From: Frigoribacterium sp.
Lineage (GTDB): Bacteria > Actinomycetota > Actinomycetes > Actinomycetales > Microbacteriaceae
Assembly: GCA_025408445.1 (NCBI GenBank)
Contig: JANYIZ010000059.1
Location: forward strand, 1 to 38,195
Length of the DNA: 38,195 nucleotides
Direction: 5' to 3'
The translations under genes and the position numbers were made by a program. The notes below the pieces were generated by a model. It ran no database searches. It was not told where the DNA came from and saw only the letters and a list, made by a program, of their open reading frames with translations. Position 1 is the stretch's first letter, and each line of letters opens with the position of its first letter. Of this stretch, positions 26,337-33,961 are shown piece by piece.

Positions 26337-26377
26337 AAAAGGAGATGAAACCAGCTCGGCTGGTTTCATCTCCTTTT
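26337..26377 (-). terminator. Rho-independent terminator of the tns operon
   Basis: A perfect 19 bp stem (26359-26377 with 26337-26355) with the three-base loop CGA starts eight bases behind the tniQ stop. On the minus strand it ends in a run of six T. It prevents read-through from the transposition genes out of the left end. Confidence 0.9.
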
Positions 26378-26384
26378 CGTGGTG

Positions 26385-28358
26385 TTACTTCGCGAGGAGG
26401 CGTTCCTCGGGCTGGCACATCGGGCAACCCTTGCTTTCGACACGGTGCGGGACGCTCTGCTGGTGCTTGTGCTTGCCAGCAGTGCACAGCCACCAATATA
26501 GGGCGGTGCCAGCGAAGATTCGGTCCGGGCTTTTCATACCGTTGAGGTAGGTGTGGAACTCGGTGACGAGGATTGGCTGGGTGGTGGCGAGGTCGTTGAC
26601 CCCGGGGACAAGTGTCGGACGGGAGCAGACGGAACAGTTATAGCCGGCGGCGCGTCGTTCGATGCACATCAGGTAGGTGTGTCCGACGGGGCACAGCCAG
26701 TAGACCTTGTCCTTCGAGTCGTGAGTGAAGCAAGAGGGTTGGAGTCCGTGATTGTAGGTCGGGTGCCACTCAGCTGCGAGCCCCGGGAGGGTGGTGGCGA
26801 GGTGTGAAGCTCCGGTGCGGTTCTTGTTCCGTTCGCATATCGGGCAGCCCCTCCCGTTGGTCGCCTCGACCAGGCGCAGCTCGTACTCGTGGCCTTCGGG
26901 CTGGCAAATGAAGTCAATCATCCGGTGGCTGTCGGCCGACAGTTTCGTAGGGGAAGCAGTTGCGAGCCATCGGAGGTCCCACAATTTGACGACGTCGGGG
27001 TGGGTAGTTGCGACGTCATTAATGCCGGCGACAATAATCCGGTTCGAGCAAATAGGGCAGCCGAACTTGGCGGAGGTCCGGCGGAAGGGAGAGGCCATAT
27101 ACGAGTGACTCTTGGCGCAGCGCCAGTATAAGTTTCGGCGGGAACTGGCGGCGACCTCGTTTGCGGTGAGCCCGTCGTTGAGGGTGACGTCGAGCTCGGC
27201 TGCGACCTTCGGGTGGGTGGAAGCCAGGTCGTTGTAACCGGGTTGAATGAGCCGGTCCTCGCAAACCGGGCAGACTGGGGCGCTTTCCGCGTTTTCCGGC
27301 CGCTTCGCAGCGGACACCTCGAACTGGTGCCCGGCGGCACAGATCGACAGCGCCTTTGGCACGCCGTTCCGGGTTGCGGTCGTTGGCGGGGCCAGGCGAC
27401 CGGTCGGGAACCCGACTTCGAACTGGGCTAGCGTCGCCGGGTCGTCACCGGTGACGGTGAGGAAGTTGATGAATGGTTCCAGGTCGCCGGGACCGCCAGC
27501 GAAGTCGGTTGTGATGGCAAGGGTGACAGGGAAGTCGTGCGCCCAGGCGGGTTCGAACGAAGTCTGGGCCACGATGCTGCGGCGGATGGACCAGAAGGCC
27601 GCCCTCGCGTACAGCCAGACGGCCCGGGCCAGAACGGGCTGCGGTTCACCGAAGACCGTTTCCAGTTCGGAGGTGAGGACGGCGAACGCGTCCGCGAACG
27701 AGTTGTCGGGGCTGAAGAACCGGCGTTGGAAATGCGGGCGGGTGATAGCCCACACCGTTGAGACGACGGTGGGGAAGGCCCGCATCGCTGCCGGTACCCC
27801 GGTGATGGGCCTCATGGTCGCGGCGAGGGTGGTGTCAAGGAGACGGAACAGGCGCACGTCGAGGAGGCGGGCGCGGCGCAGCTTCCGGAACCGCAACGCA
27901 GCGTCGACGAGGGTTTGCCGGTCCGGGCCGGCGCCGATGCTGATCTGTTCTTCCGGGAGAAGCTCCAGTCCGACGAACCGGTGGTGGTGGAGGCAGACGA
28001 GGTCGTCGAAGTGTGGATTCTGCTGAATGCGGGCACCCTTGGCGCAGAGGGTGCACATCCACCGTTCGGGCAGCCCGGCGGTGCACCCCTTGCACCCGGT
28101 GCCGTCCCGGTGGGTGAGCCACCCGGTGGCGTGGGGCAAGAGGTGCAGGGTGTCGCGCTGCGTCTTGACCGCGAGAAGGCGCAGCCAGGTGCTGTCCCGG
28201 CCGACGCGGTGGGTTGGCCCACCGACCTGGGCGATGAGCAGCCTCTGGTGCTGCACGGTTTCGAAGTTCGCGTCGAGGACCCGTCGGGTGTAGCTGTCGA
28301 CGGTTTCGCGGTGGCCGGGCCGGACGGGGAAATTGTAGGGGCGGATGATGGTGGTCAT
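26385..28358 (-). CDS. tniQ: TniQ/TnsD-like target selector with five C-terminal zinc ribbons
   Basis: TniQ/TnsD proteins bind the target DNA and recruit TnsC. The N-terminal ~180 residues match TniQ: NFPVRPGHRETVDSYTRRVL, HLLPHATGWLTHR, and a zinc knuckle with C89/C92, C102/C105, C122 and His124-126. After a helical middle, residues 335-650 hold five ribbon modules, each with an early Cys and His, then CPxC or CxxC: C340/H344/C363/C366; C414/H418/C434/C437; C485/H490/C505/C508; C556/H560/C575/C578; C625/H630/C645/C648. Modules 2-5 are linked by (N)DLATTxP and read like DUF4379. ATG 28358 overlaps the tnsC stop (ATGA); the in-frame extension upstream to 29552 lies within tnsC and is spurious. 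657 residues, longer than most TniQ. Confidence 0.9.
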   Translation of the reverse strand: MTTIIRPYNFPVRPGHRETVDSYTRRVLDANFETVQHQRLLIAQVGGPTHRVGRDSTWLRLLAVKTQRDTLHLLPHATGWLTHRDGTGCKGCTAGLPERWMCTLCAKGARIQQNPHFDDLVCLHHHRFVGLELLPEEQISIGAGPDRQTLVDAALRFRKLRRARLLDVRLFRLLDTTLAATMRPITGVPAAMRAFPTVVSTVWAITRPHFQRRFFSPDNSFADAFAVLTSELETVFGEPQPVLARAVWLYARAAFWSIRRSIVAQTSFEPAWAHDFPVTLAITTDFAGGPGDLEPFINFLTVTGDDPATLAQFEVGFPTGRLAPPTTATRNGVPKALSICAAGHQFEVSAAKRPENAESAPVCPVCEDRLIQPGYNDLASTHPKVAAELDVTLNDGLTANEVAASSRRNLYWRCAKSHSYMASPFRRTSAKFGCPICSNRIIVAGINDVATTHPDVVKLWDLRWLATASPTKLSADSHRMIDFICQPEGHEYELRLVEATNGRGCPICERNKNRTGASHLATTLPGLAAEWHPTYNHGLQPSCFTHDSKDKVYWLCPVGHTYLMCIERRAAGYNCSVCSRPTLVPGVNDLATTQPILVTEFHTYLNGMKSPDRIFAGTALYWWLCTAGKHKHQQSVPHRVESKGCPMCQPEERLLAK

Positions 28359-29464
28359 GATGCGGTCAGGCCTTTCAGGATGTTTGTGACGGTCATTGGG
28401 TTGTTGTTGCGGAGTCGTGCGTGGTTGCGGGTGTCTTCCGCGGAGTGCGCGAGTCGCCGGGTTTCCAACAGGGCTTTGGTGATTTCTTCGCGAACGATGT
28501 TCGGGTTGTTCACCGTTTCCGCTGCAGCTCCGGTGAGGAGCTTCCCGAGGCTGCCGATAGACCCGTTGGTGCGCTCGAACAGGTGCTCCGCCATCGCCGC
28601 CAGGGTCCCGATTTCGTGGTGGTGCAGGGGCAGGGCCTTTTCGAACTGGCTGATTATGGAGCGCCAGGCCTTCGGGTCGCCCTGCTTGCTGAGGTTGAAG
28701 CGCTGCATTTCGAGGACGCTGAACCGGCCCCCGAGTTGCTGCCCGCGAGGCCCGGACAGCAGACCACTGCCGCTGATGCCGACACCGGCGTACGGGAAGG
28801 TGCTCGGCAGGTCGTTGTGCAGGTTCTTCAGCAGGTCGACCGATTCGCCGTTGCCGGCGTTCCGGTTGGCGAGGAAGTGCAGCTCGTCGACGACGACCAG
28901 TTGGGTGCCGGCGGCGTTCATGGTGTCGACGACCCGGTTGCGGATGCTGACCATCGATTCGCCGCTGCGGACGGTGAGTCCAAAGAATTCCGCGAAGGTC
29001 TTCATCAGCAGCTTCCCAGTGGACCCGGCCGGCACTTCGATGTACACCACCGGCACCTGCCCGAAGGAGCGGAAGTCGGGGAACTGCCGCTGGTACTGGG
29101 CGTACACCCACTGCATCAGCGCTTTGGCGATGGTGGTCTTCCCAAGGGTCGAGTCCCCGTCGAGCATCAGGCCGGCGTGGCCGGAGTTGCGTCCGATGTT
29201 CTCGGCGAAACACTGTCCGAGGAGCAGTTTCGCCTCCAGCAGCGAGGGGGTGCCAATGAGGATTCCACCGGACAGGTACAGCAACCGGCTCCGGTTGTAG
29301 CTGTGCCGTTCGAGGTCCGACAGGGCGGCGTAGCCGGTGTCGGTCAACACCGTGGGGCGGTGCAGGTGGGTGCTGAGGAACTCGTTCAGCGACTCGACCC
29401 GGTGCAATGCTGCGGGCCGGTCGGTGCCGTGGAACTGGAGCGGGGTGGGCAGGGCGGTAATCAT
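28355..29464 (-). CDS. tnsC: TnsC-like AAA+ ATPase
   Basis: TnsC forms ATP-dependent filaments on DNA that connect the target selector with the TnsAB transposase. The 369-residue protein has Walker A GDSTLGKT (residues 103-110, Lys109), Walker B LVVVDELHF (D193, E194), and sensor-like segment YAGVGISGSGLL. The C-terminal third (TNGSIGSLGKLLTGAA) fits the TniB/TnsC family. ATG 29464 shares one base with the tnsB stop, and its own stop overlaps the tniQ start. Confidence 0.95.
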   Translation of the reverse strand: MITALPTPLQFHGTDRPAALHRVESLNEFLSTHLHRPTVLTDTGYAALSDLERHSYNRSRLLYLSGGILIGTPSLLEAKLLLGQCFAENIGRNSGHAGLMLDGDSTLGKTTIAKALMQWVYAQYQRQFPDFRSFGQVPVVYIEVPAGSTGKLLMKTFAEFFGLTVRSGESMVSIRNRVVDTMNAAGTQLVVVDELHFLANRNAGNGESVDLLKNLHNDLPSTFPYAGVGISGSGLLSGPRGQQLGGRFSVLEMQRFNLSKQGDPKAWRSIISQFEKALPLHHHEIGTLAAMAEHLFERTNGSIGSLGKLLTGAAAETVNNPNIVREEITKALLETRRLAHSAEDTRNHARLRNNNPMTVTNILKGLTAS

Positions 29465-31368
29465 CAGTTCTCCAAAGGGTTGAATAGGGCGATGGCGGTT
29501 TCGTCATCGTTTTCGTCGACTTCCACAAAGTGGGGGGCGGCGGAAAGCGCACGGTGCAGGTGGACGCCGCTGATGGCAGCGTTCGTGATGGCGACCGCGG
29601 TGCGGTCGGACGGCTCGACCGGGGAGCGTTCCCCGAGGTGCGGGTTCAGCAGCGCCGCCTCGTTGCGGGCACGGCACTCAATCCACCCACCGGTCGAGTC
29701 GCGGACCCAGACGGCCTGGTAGTTGTAAGGGTCGTATTTGAACTCCCAGCGGTACTTCCGGCCGGCGTTCCGGGACCGCGTCCCCCTCAGCGAGTGCAAC
29801 TCCGGTGAGTCGTACTCGCGGTTGGCGAAGGTGATGCCGGTGGTGGTGATGTGGCGGTACTCCGACGGAAGCAGGTCGATGAAGTCGTCCGCGGTCAACG
29901 GGATGTACAGGGTGCTGGTGAGCTCGGCAGACGCGGCGAACGCCTCGTTGGGCGACAGTTTGACGGCCGGGTTCAACCGGTCGTGGAGGCTGCTGTGCGT
30001 GCGGTTCTGCCACGTCTTCAGCACCCAGTCGTCGAACAGCTCATACAACGCGTAGACGTCGAGGAGGTTCTCCTTCTCCACTTCGTAGCCGCGGTGCTCC
30101 GCGGACCGCCCGGTGTACCCGGGCAGGTGCTGGGTGAACATCGTGCTGATGGTGTGGAACTGCCGTTCGACAATGCCCTTGTCGGTCGGGGTGTGCGGGG
30201 CGGAGAAGGTGACCCCGATACCGAACTTCTGCGCAGCGGCGAGGAAGGTTTCGCTGATGTAGTCGCGACCGTTGTCCATCATGATTCGCCGCGGGTGGAT
30301 GAACGGCTGCCGGTCGAGCAGACTCTGGCGCTCCTCGTCGGAGAGCAGTTCTGCCTGCGGGTTCAACGCCTGGACCGCCTGCCGGTGCTTCGACTTGTCC
30401 GGACGGTTCTGCGCCGGGGTCAGCGTTTGGGCAAGGAGGGCGACATGGTCGACGCCTTTCGTCGCCACCAGCCGGATGGTGAACCCGACGATGCTGCGGC
30501 TGGCGATGTCCATCATGATGGTGAGGATGGCGCGGACGATGGCCCCAGACGGCGCCTTGACCAAGATGTCCATCGGGGTGGAGTCGACCTGCAGTTCCAT
30601 CCCGGGAAGCAACTGGGTCTTCATAGCGAACGCCCGAGTGGGCCGGTTCGCCAACGACGCGCGAGTCTTCGCACTCCTGGTGGTGTGCTTCCCCTCGGTG
30701 AGAGCGGCGATGTACCGGTACCAGGACGTGGTCGACGGCAACGGTGGCCCATCGTTGCCGTGCCGTTTGAGTAGCTCCGCCTTGGTCTGGGAAATGAGCC
30801 TCGACTTGGTTCCGGTGGACTTGTTCGCCTGGGCGGCGATGACGTAGCAGAGGGCATCCTTCACCAGAGCGTCGAGGTGTTCCAGCGGGGCGAAGGTGCG
30901 GGCGTGGCGCAAGTCGATGATGCCCGCGGCCCCCTGGGAGCGGAATCCGCTGATTTTCTTCATGATGGACGTTCGGGATGCAGGCAGGTTCGCCGCCCGA
31001 AGTTCCGCAATCTTCGCCGTGACCCGCTCGTTCTGCGACGTCGACCCCAGGTCGTACTGCGGGCGGGTGTCCGGACGGTCGGGGTGTTGTCCGGTGAGGA
31101 TTTCCTGAATGTGCCCCGACCACACGAATGTGGTGTGCCGGTCGATTTCCCTCAACGAGTCGAGTGTTCGTGGGGTCACCGGGGTGACGGTGTTCAACAC
31201 TTTCGACGACACCATGCCCACGGTTCGGCGGGCGAGTTCGGAAACGTGAAGGTCGAGGTAGCTGCCGTCGGAATCCTTCCGGAGGCGAACGTACCCGAAC
31301 GACTTCTCGACGAACTGGTAGTCGCCGTCGTCAAGATGGATGTATTCGGTGATGTCAAGCGTGGGCAT
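29464..31368 (-). CDS. tnsB: TnsB-like DDE transposase
   Basis: TnsB binds the end repeats, cuts the 3' ends and joins them to the target. The 634-residue protein has an N-terminal DNA-binding region with helix-turn-helix-like segments. The rve core carries D262 (LQVDSTPMDIL), D365 (IMMDNGRDYIS) and E401 (TDKGIVERQF), the full DDE triad. A Mu-type beta-barrel follows (ITFANREYDSPEL, KYRWEFKYDPYN). ATG 31368 (MPTLDITEY) is preferred because AAAGGA stands seven bases upstream; TTG 31383 is a longer alternative. It overlaps the tnsA end by 14 bases. Confidence 0.96.
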   Translation of the reverse strand: MPTLDITEYIHLDDGDYQFVEKSFGYVRLRKDSDGSYLDLHVSELARRTVGMVSSKVLNTVTPVTPRTLDSLREIDRHTTFVWSGHIQEILTGQHPDRPDTRPQYDLGSTSQNERVTAKIAELRAANLPASRTSIMKKISGFRSQGAAGIIDLRHARTFAPLEHLDALVKDALCYVIAAQANKSTGTKSRLISQTKAELLKRHGNDGPPLPSTTSWYRYIAALTEGKHTTRSAKTRASLANRPTRAFAMKTQLLPGMELQVDSTPMDILVKAPSGAIVRAILTIMMDIASRSIVGFTIRLVATKGVDHVALLAQTLTPAQNRPDKSKHRQAVQALNPQAELLSDEERQSLLDRQPFIHPRRIMMDNGRDYISETFLAAAQKFGIGVTFSAPHTPTDKGIVERQFHTISTMFTQHLPGYTGRSAEHRGYEVEKENLLDVYALYELFDDWVLKTWQNRTHSSLHDRLNPAVKLSPNEAFAASAELTSTLYIPLTADDFIDLLPSEYRHITTTGITFANREYDSPELHSLRGTRSRNAGRKYRWEFKYDPYNYQAVWVRDSTGGWIECRARNEAALLNPHLGERSPVEPSDRTAVAITNAAISGVHLHRALSAAPHFVEVDENDDETAIALFNPLEN

Positions 31369-32116
31369 GAGCGTTCCTTTCAAGGGGAGTGGTGTCGGAG
31401 ATGCGGCGGGTGAGGTCGACGGTGAGGACCTGGGTGAAGGTCAGGTGGTAGACGGCGGAGCGTCCTTCGGCGAGGGTGCCGAGTCCGAGGGTGCGGGCGG
31501 CTTCCCGCACAGTCATCGGACCGGTCATCGCCGCCAGCAGGCGGGCGGTGGCGACAAGGCCCGGGTGGTAGCCGGGGTGTTTGAACGCGCCGAACCAGTC
31601 GAGGTTGACCCGCACCTGGTCGGTGAAGCCGGTGTAGACCTCGTAGCCCCAGCCGATGCTTTCGCAGAGCTCCCTGGTCTTAGCGAACTGGGCGAGGACC
31701 TTATCGGTGAGGAACTTCACCGGCTTCACGTCGTAGACGACCTGCCTGTGGTCGGTGTGCAAGGCGAGGAAGTCGGGGGTGTGACTGAGACCGTCGCCGA
31801 ACACGATGGTCATCGGCTGGCTGGTGATGGCCCGGATGCTGCAGTGCATGTCGAGCCAGGTCAGGACGGAGGCTTCCAGAAGCGACTCGTGCCAGACATG
31901 CCGGCGGGTCTGGGAGAAGTAGTACTTCCCGTGGTAGTTCCGCTGTCGTGGGTACCGGTTGCCGGTGCGGATGGGGAGCGCGAAGTGGATGTTCGCATCG
32001 AGGAGGGTGGACGTGGCCCACCCTGATTTGTCGGTTCCGTCGGGAGTTCGCCACTGCACGGTTGCAGGGAGCGCACTCGATGTGAGTTCTGTTGGGTGAT
32101 GCTGTTTGTCGGTCAT
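31355..32116 (-). CDS. tnsA: TnsA-like endonuclease
   Basis: TnsA makes the 5' cuts that let Tn7-like elements leave the donor cleanly. The 253-residue protein carries the restriction-endonuclease-like core: WHESLLEASVL (E77 or E81), HTPDFLALH (D115) and VVYDVKPVKF (Lys131). A C-terminal winged-helix part follows (MTVREAARTLGLGTLAEGRSAVYHL). RKYYF-type residues precede the first motif (KYYFSQTRRHVW). ATG 32116 is chosen; longer extensions to 32344 would run through the proposed transposon end. The ribosome binding site is weak, and a candidate TnsB site overlaps the start codon. Confidence 0.94.
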   Translation of the reverse strand: MTDKQHHPTELTSSALPATVQWRTPDGTDKSGWATSTLLDANIHFALPIRTGNRYPRQRNYHGKYYFSQTRRHVWHESLLEASVLTWLDMHCSIRAITSQPMTIVFGDGLSHTPDFLALHTDHRQVVYDVKPVKFLTDKVLAQFAKTRELCESIGWGYEVYTGFTDQVRVNLDWFGAFKHPGYHPGLVATARLLAAMTGPMTVREAARTLGLGTLAEGRSAVYHLTFTQVLTVDLTRRISDTTPLERNAHAHA

Positions 32117-32129
32117 GTGGTCTCTATGC
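32114..32129 (-). repeat. Candidate TnsB site R3, overlapping the tnsA start
   Basis: On the minus strand it reads GCATAGAGACCACATG, and its last three bases are the tnsA start codon. It differs from L2 by one deleted and two changed bases. Binding of TnsB here would block tnsA expression. Confidence 0.6.
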
Positions 32130-32186
32130 CATGGGGTTCCAACCGGCTGGGGTTTTTTCGCACGGTGGAATACAAATGGTGAAAGG

Positions 32187-32203
32187 CACGCGGTCTGGGA
32201 TGG
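32187..32203 (-). repeat. Candidate TnsB site R2
   Basis: CCATCCCAGACCGCGTG on the minus strand agrees with L2 at 13 of the 16 positions from CAT to GTG. A weaker relative lies at 32161-32179 (CATT...CCACCGTG), about 25 bases further in. Confidence 0.55.
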
Positions 32204-32215
32204 GGTCAGGGTGCA

Positions 32216-32229
32216 GAAAGTCGCCATGC
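32216..32229 (-). repeat. Candidate TnsB site R1
   Basis: GCATGGCGACTTTC on the minus strand shares GCAT and GCGAC with L1. It lies ten bases inside the proposed right end. The weakest of the set. Confidence 0.4.
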
Positions 32230-32239
32230 TTGCCACACA

Positions 32240-32443
32240 TCGATTACGCCGACGCGTGCTCGTCACTTGTGGGGAGGGGAAGCCGATCGAGTTCGGACCG
32301 TGCGAGGCGCCGGCTGATCGACAACCTCGCGGGAGGGAGATCACGTACTCGATCGACCCGGTGTCGTCGGTCGACGGAGTGGAATCGTTCTGGCTTGACC
32401 CTCCCTCCGCAGGGCGGTGCTGCGCGCGTGAGAGCCGTCAGCC
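32240..32443. other. Short gap outside the right end
   Basis: No gene is visible between the proposed transposon end and the small protein gene at 32444. No hairpin with a T-run follows that gene. The stretch may contain remnants of older insertions. Confidence 0.4.
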
Positions 32444-32761
32444 TTAGGGGCCTGCGTCGGAAAGATCGCGCAGTTCCTCGATCCGGATCACCGTGGTCGA
32501 CAGTCGGGTGGTGAATGCGACACCGTCGACCCCGAGGTTGACCGCGAGGACCATGCCGTCTCCGATGGCGCAGTGCAGCAGGCGGATGAGGTGCACCGGG
32601 TCACCGTCGCGGCGCAGGGTGTGATCGCCCTCGTCTGGCTCGTCGACGTAGGGGTCCGTTTGGCGGAGCATGATCCGCGCATCGAGGTCGAGAAGGTAGC
32701 TGCTCCCGCTGACAGTGGAGATCGCCCATAGTCCGCCAGCATCGTCGGTCAAGTCGTCCAT
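32444..32761 (-). CDS. Small protein of unknown function, paralogue of its upstream neighbour
   Basis: The 105-residue protein is not one I can name. It shares a pattern with the product of 32761-33132: G-x-W-x-x-x-T followed by SSYLLDLDAR, then a polar loop, DPVHLIRLLHCAIG, and finally STTVIRIEEL near the C-terminus. The order of strands suggests a small beta-rich domain. It begins at ATG 32761, which shares one base with the stop of its neighbour, so translation is coupled. Third gene of the phosphoesterase operon. Confidence 0.75.
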   Translation of the reverse strand: MDDLTDDAGGLWAISTVSGSSYLLDLDARIMLRQTDPYVDEPDEGDHTLRRDGDPVHLIRLLHCAIGDGMVLAVNLGVDGVAFTTRLSTTVIRIEELRDLSDAGP

Positions 32762-33132
32762 CAGGGGATCACCTCGTCGACTGGACGTGCCTCCGGCTCC
32801 GCTGGGTGGCCGGTTGGCGGGATCAGTTCGATCCGCTGGATCACGCTCGACACGTGCCAGAAGTAGTCGACGGGGGAATCCGGCGAGTCGGGCTCCATCA
32901 GCCAGCGCCCGCGGGATCCGACCCGGCATTCGCGAATCAGTCGCAAGGGACGGCTGCGGTCATTGATCGTTGGCTTGGCGCTCGGTCCGGGGATTCGGGT
33001 GACCGTGCATTCGTCGAGATCGACAAGGTGGGAACTGTCGCGGGTGACCACCCGCCACCTTCCCGACTCGGTGCCGGTCAACTCCTCGACGGTCACCGGA
33101 ACGGTCTCGTCGCGGTTCATTGGTTCAGACAT
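32761..33132 (-). CDS. Small protein of unknown function, second gene of the operon
   Basis: The ~123-residue protein begins at ATG 33132, overlapping the phosphoesterase stop by eight bases. It has WRVVTRDSSHLVDLDECTVT, then RPLRLIRECRVGSRGRW and VSSVIQRIEL, aligning with the following gene product along its length. Its C-terminus has a longer acidic and Pro-rich tail. No enzyme motif is visible. A binding or accessory role to the phosphoesterase is inferred only from linkage. Confidence 0.75.
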   Translation of the reverse strand: MSEPMNRDETVPVTVEELTGTESGRWRVVTRDSSHLVDLDECTVTRIPGPSAKPTINDRSRPLRLIRECRVGSRGRWLMEPDSPDSPVDYFWHVSSVIQRIELIPPTGHPAEPEARPVDEVIP

Positions 33133-33961
33133 CGGGGCGGTCCTCCAGCCAGGTTGTTTCGAGCGTCCTGAGGTCGAGAAGCAGGATGTTCCCGGGGCTG
33201 GTTTCCTCCGCGAGGGAGATGATCCGCTGGCCAGAGGCAAGCGTGACCTCTCCGCGCACGTGGAAGTGACCGTGGACCAGAAGGAGCGGGTGGACTGCTT
33301 CCCAGGCTGCGGTGATTCCTCGGGATCCGAGTTCCGCGTAGATCACCGCGTCGACGGACCACCTGTCTGAGGAGGCCCGGATCTGATTGACCTCCGGCGT
33401 CCCGGGGACCGGGGAATCGTGGGTGATCATGATCTCGGCGAACCCGCCGGCCTTCAACGCAGCGAACTCCTCCGGGGACGGTAACTCATCCCGCCACCAC
33501 GACTCGCCGAGAACACGCCACTCGAAATCGATCGACGCGGCGCCCCCGTAGGAGACGAAACAGCGCCCCCGTTGGGCCCAGCGGAACCCGCGAGGGAGAG
33601 CGACGATCTGCGGGCGGATGCGGGCCGGAGCTCCGTCGCCGGCCGCGGCGAAGGCGGATCTCAAGTAGGCCCAATCCTCGTGATTGCCTGGAGTGACGGC
33701 GATGCCGATTCCCGCCGACCTGGCGTAATAATCCACCCGGTCGAGGAAGCGCCGGCCTGCCCGATCGGGCCGGAGGGCGAAATCACCCACGTGAAAGAGC
33801 CGGGTGACTCCAGCCGTAGCGAGGCGTTGCAGCTTCCATTCGACGCCGGCGTCGTTGCCGTGCCAATCGCCGGCGAACGCCACCATGGGTGTCCCGTCAT
33901 CGATCTCCCACACGACCCCCGGTCCCGTCCCTGAGGTCTCGATGAGCATCCCGGCAAGCAC
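33125..33961 (-). CDS. Calcineurin-like metallophosphoesterase
   Basis: The ~278-residue enzyme has the full two-metal motif set: AGDWHGN (GDxHG), VGDFALRP (GDxxD/A), TPGNHEDW (GNHE/D), MITHDSP (H) and LVHGHFHVRG (GHxH). It ends in a strand-rich region (RIISLAEETSPGNILLLDL). Substrates of this superfamily range from proteins to nucleotides and nucleic acids; which applies is unknown. GTG 33961 and ATG 33949 are possible starts; neither has a clear ribosome binding site. It heads a three-gene operon that is divergent from the helicase-associated-domain gene. Confidence 0.88.
   Translation of the reverse strand: MLAGMLIETSGTGPGVVWEIDDGTPMVAFAGDWHGNDAGVEWKLQRLATAGVTRLFHVGDFALRPDRAGRRFLDRVDYYARSAGIGIAVTPGNHEDWAYLRSAFAAAGDGAPARIRPQIVALPRGFRWAQRGRCFVSYGGAASIDFEWRVLGESWWRDELPSPEEFAALKAGGFAEIMITHDSPVPGTPEVNQIRASSDRWSVDAVIYAELGSRGITAAWEAVHPLLLVHGHFHVRGEVTLASGQRIISLAEETSPGNILLLDLRTLETTWLEDRPDV

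Larger units (their letters stand above)
26213..32239 (-). mobile_element. Tn7-like transposon (TnsA-TnsB-TnsC-TniQ)
   Basis: About 6.0 kb encode the complete Tn7-type cut-and-paste set in the canonical order on the minus strand. The presence of TnsA places it with Tn7-like rather than Tn5053-like elements. Both proposed ends start TGTG: at 26213 reading right, and at 32239 reading left on the minus strand. Inside each end are inward-facing copies of a shared repeat. The segment between the ends holds only the four transposition genes. Outside bases (26208-26212 ACCCC and 32240-32244 TCGAT) do not match, so no 5 bp target duplication supports these exact positions. Gene content is certain; the end coordinates are provisional. 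Confidence 0.75.

Noticed and set aside
27915-29300. Plus-strand open frame of 461 residues across tnsC and tniQ
   Set aside because: It is the antisense shadow of GC-rich coding sequence; Arg/Pro/Ser-rich with no motifs.
28359-29552. A long N-terminal extension of the tniQ frame, giving an apparent 1055-residue protein
   Set aside because: It runs in another frame over the tnsC gene, is Pro/Arg/Gln-rich without family similarity, and tnsC in the same region has clear Walker motifs. The real tniQ start overlaps the tnsC stop.
26208-32244. Target-site duplication at the proposed transposon ends
   Set aside because: The five bases outside the ends (ACCCC and TCGAT) do not match, and nearby shifts did not give a match either.
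26213-32443. CRISPR-associated transposon
   Set aside because: No Cas gene, no repeat-spacer array and no crRNA-like repeat is visible near the tns genes; the long TniQ is of the TnsD-like size rather than the short form typical of CRISPR-linked systems.
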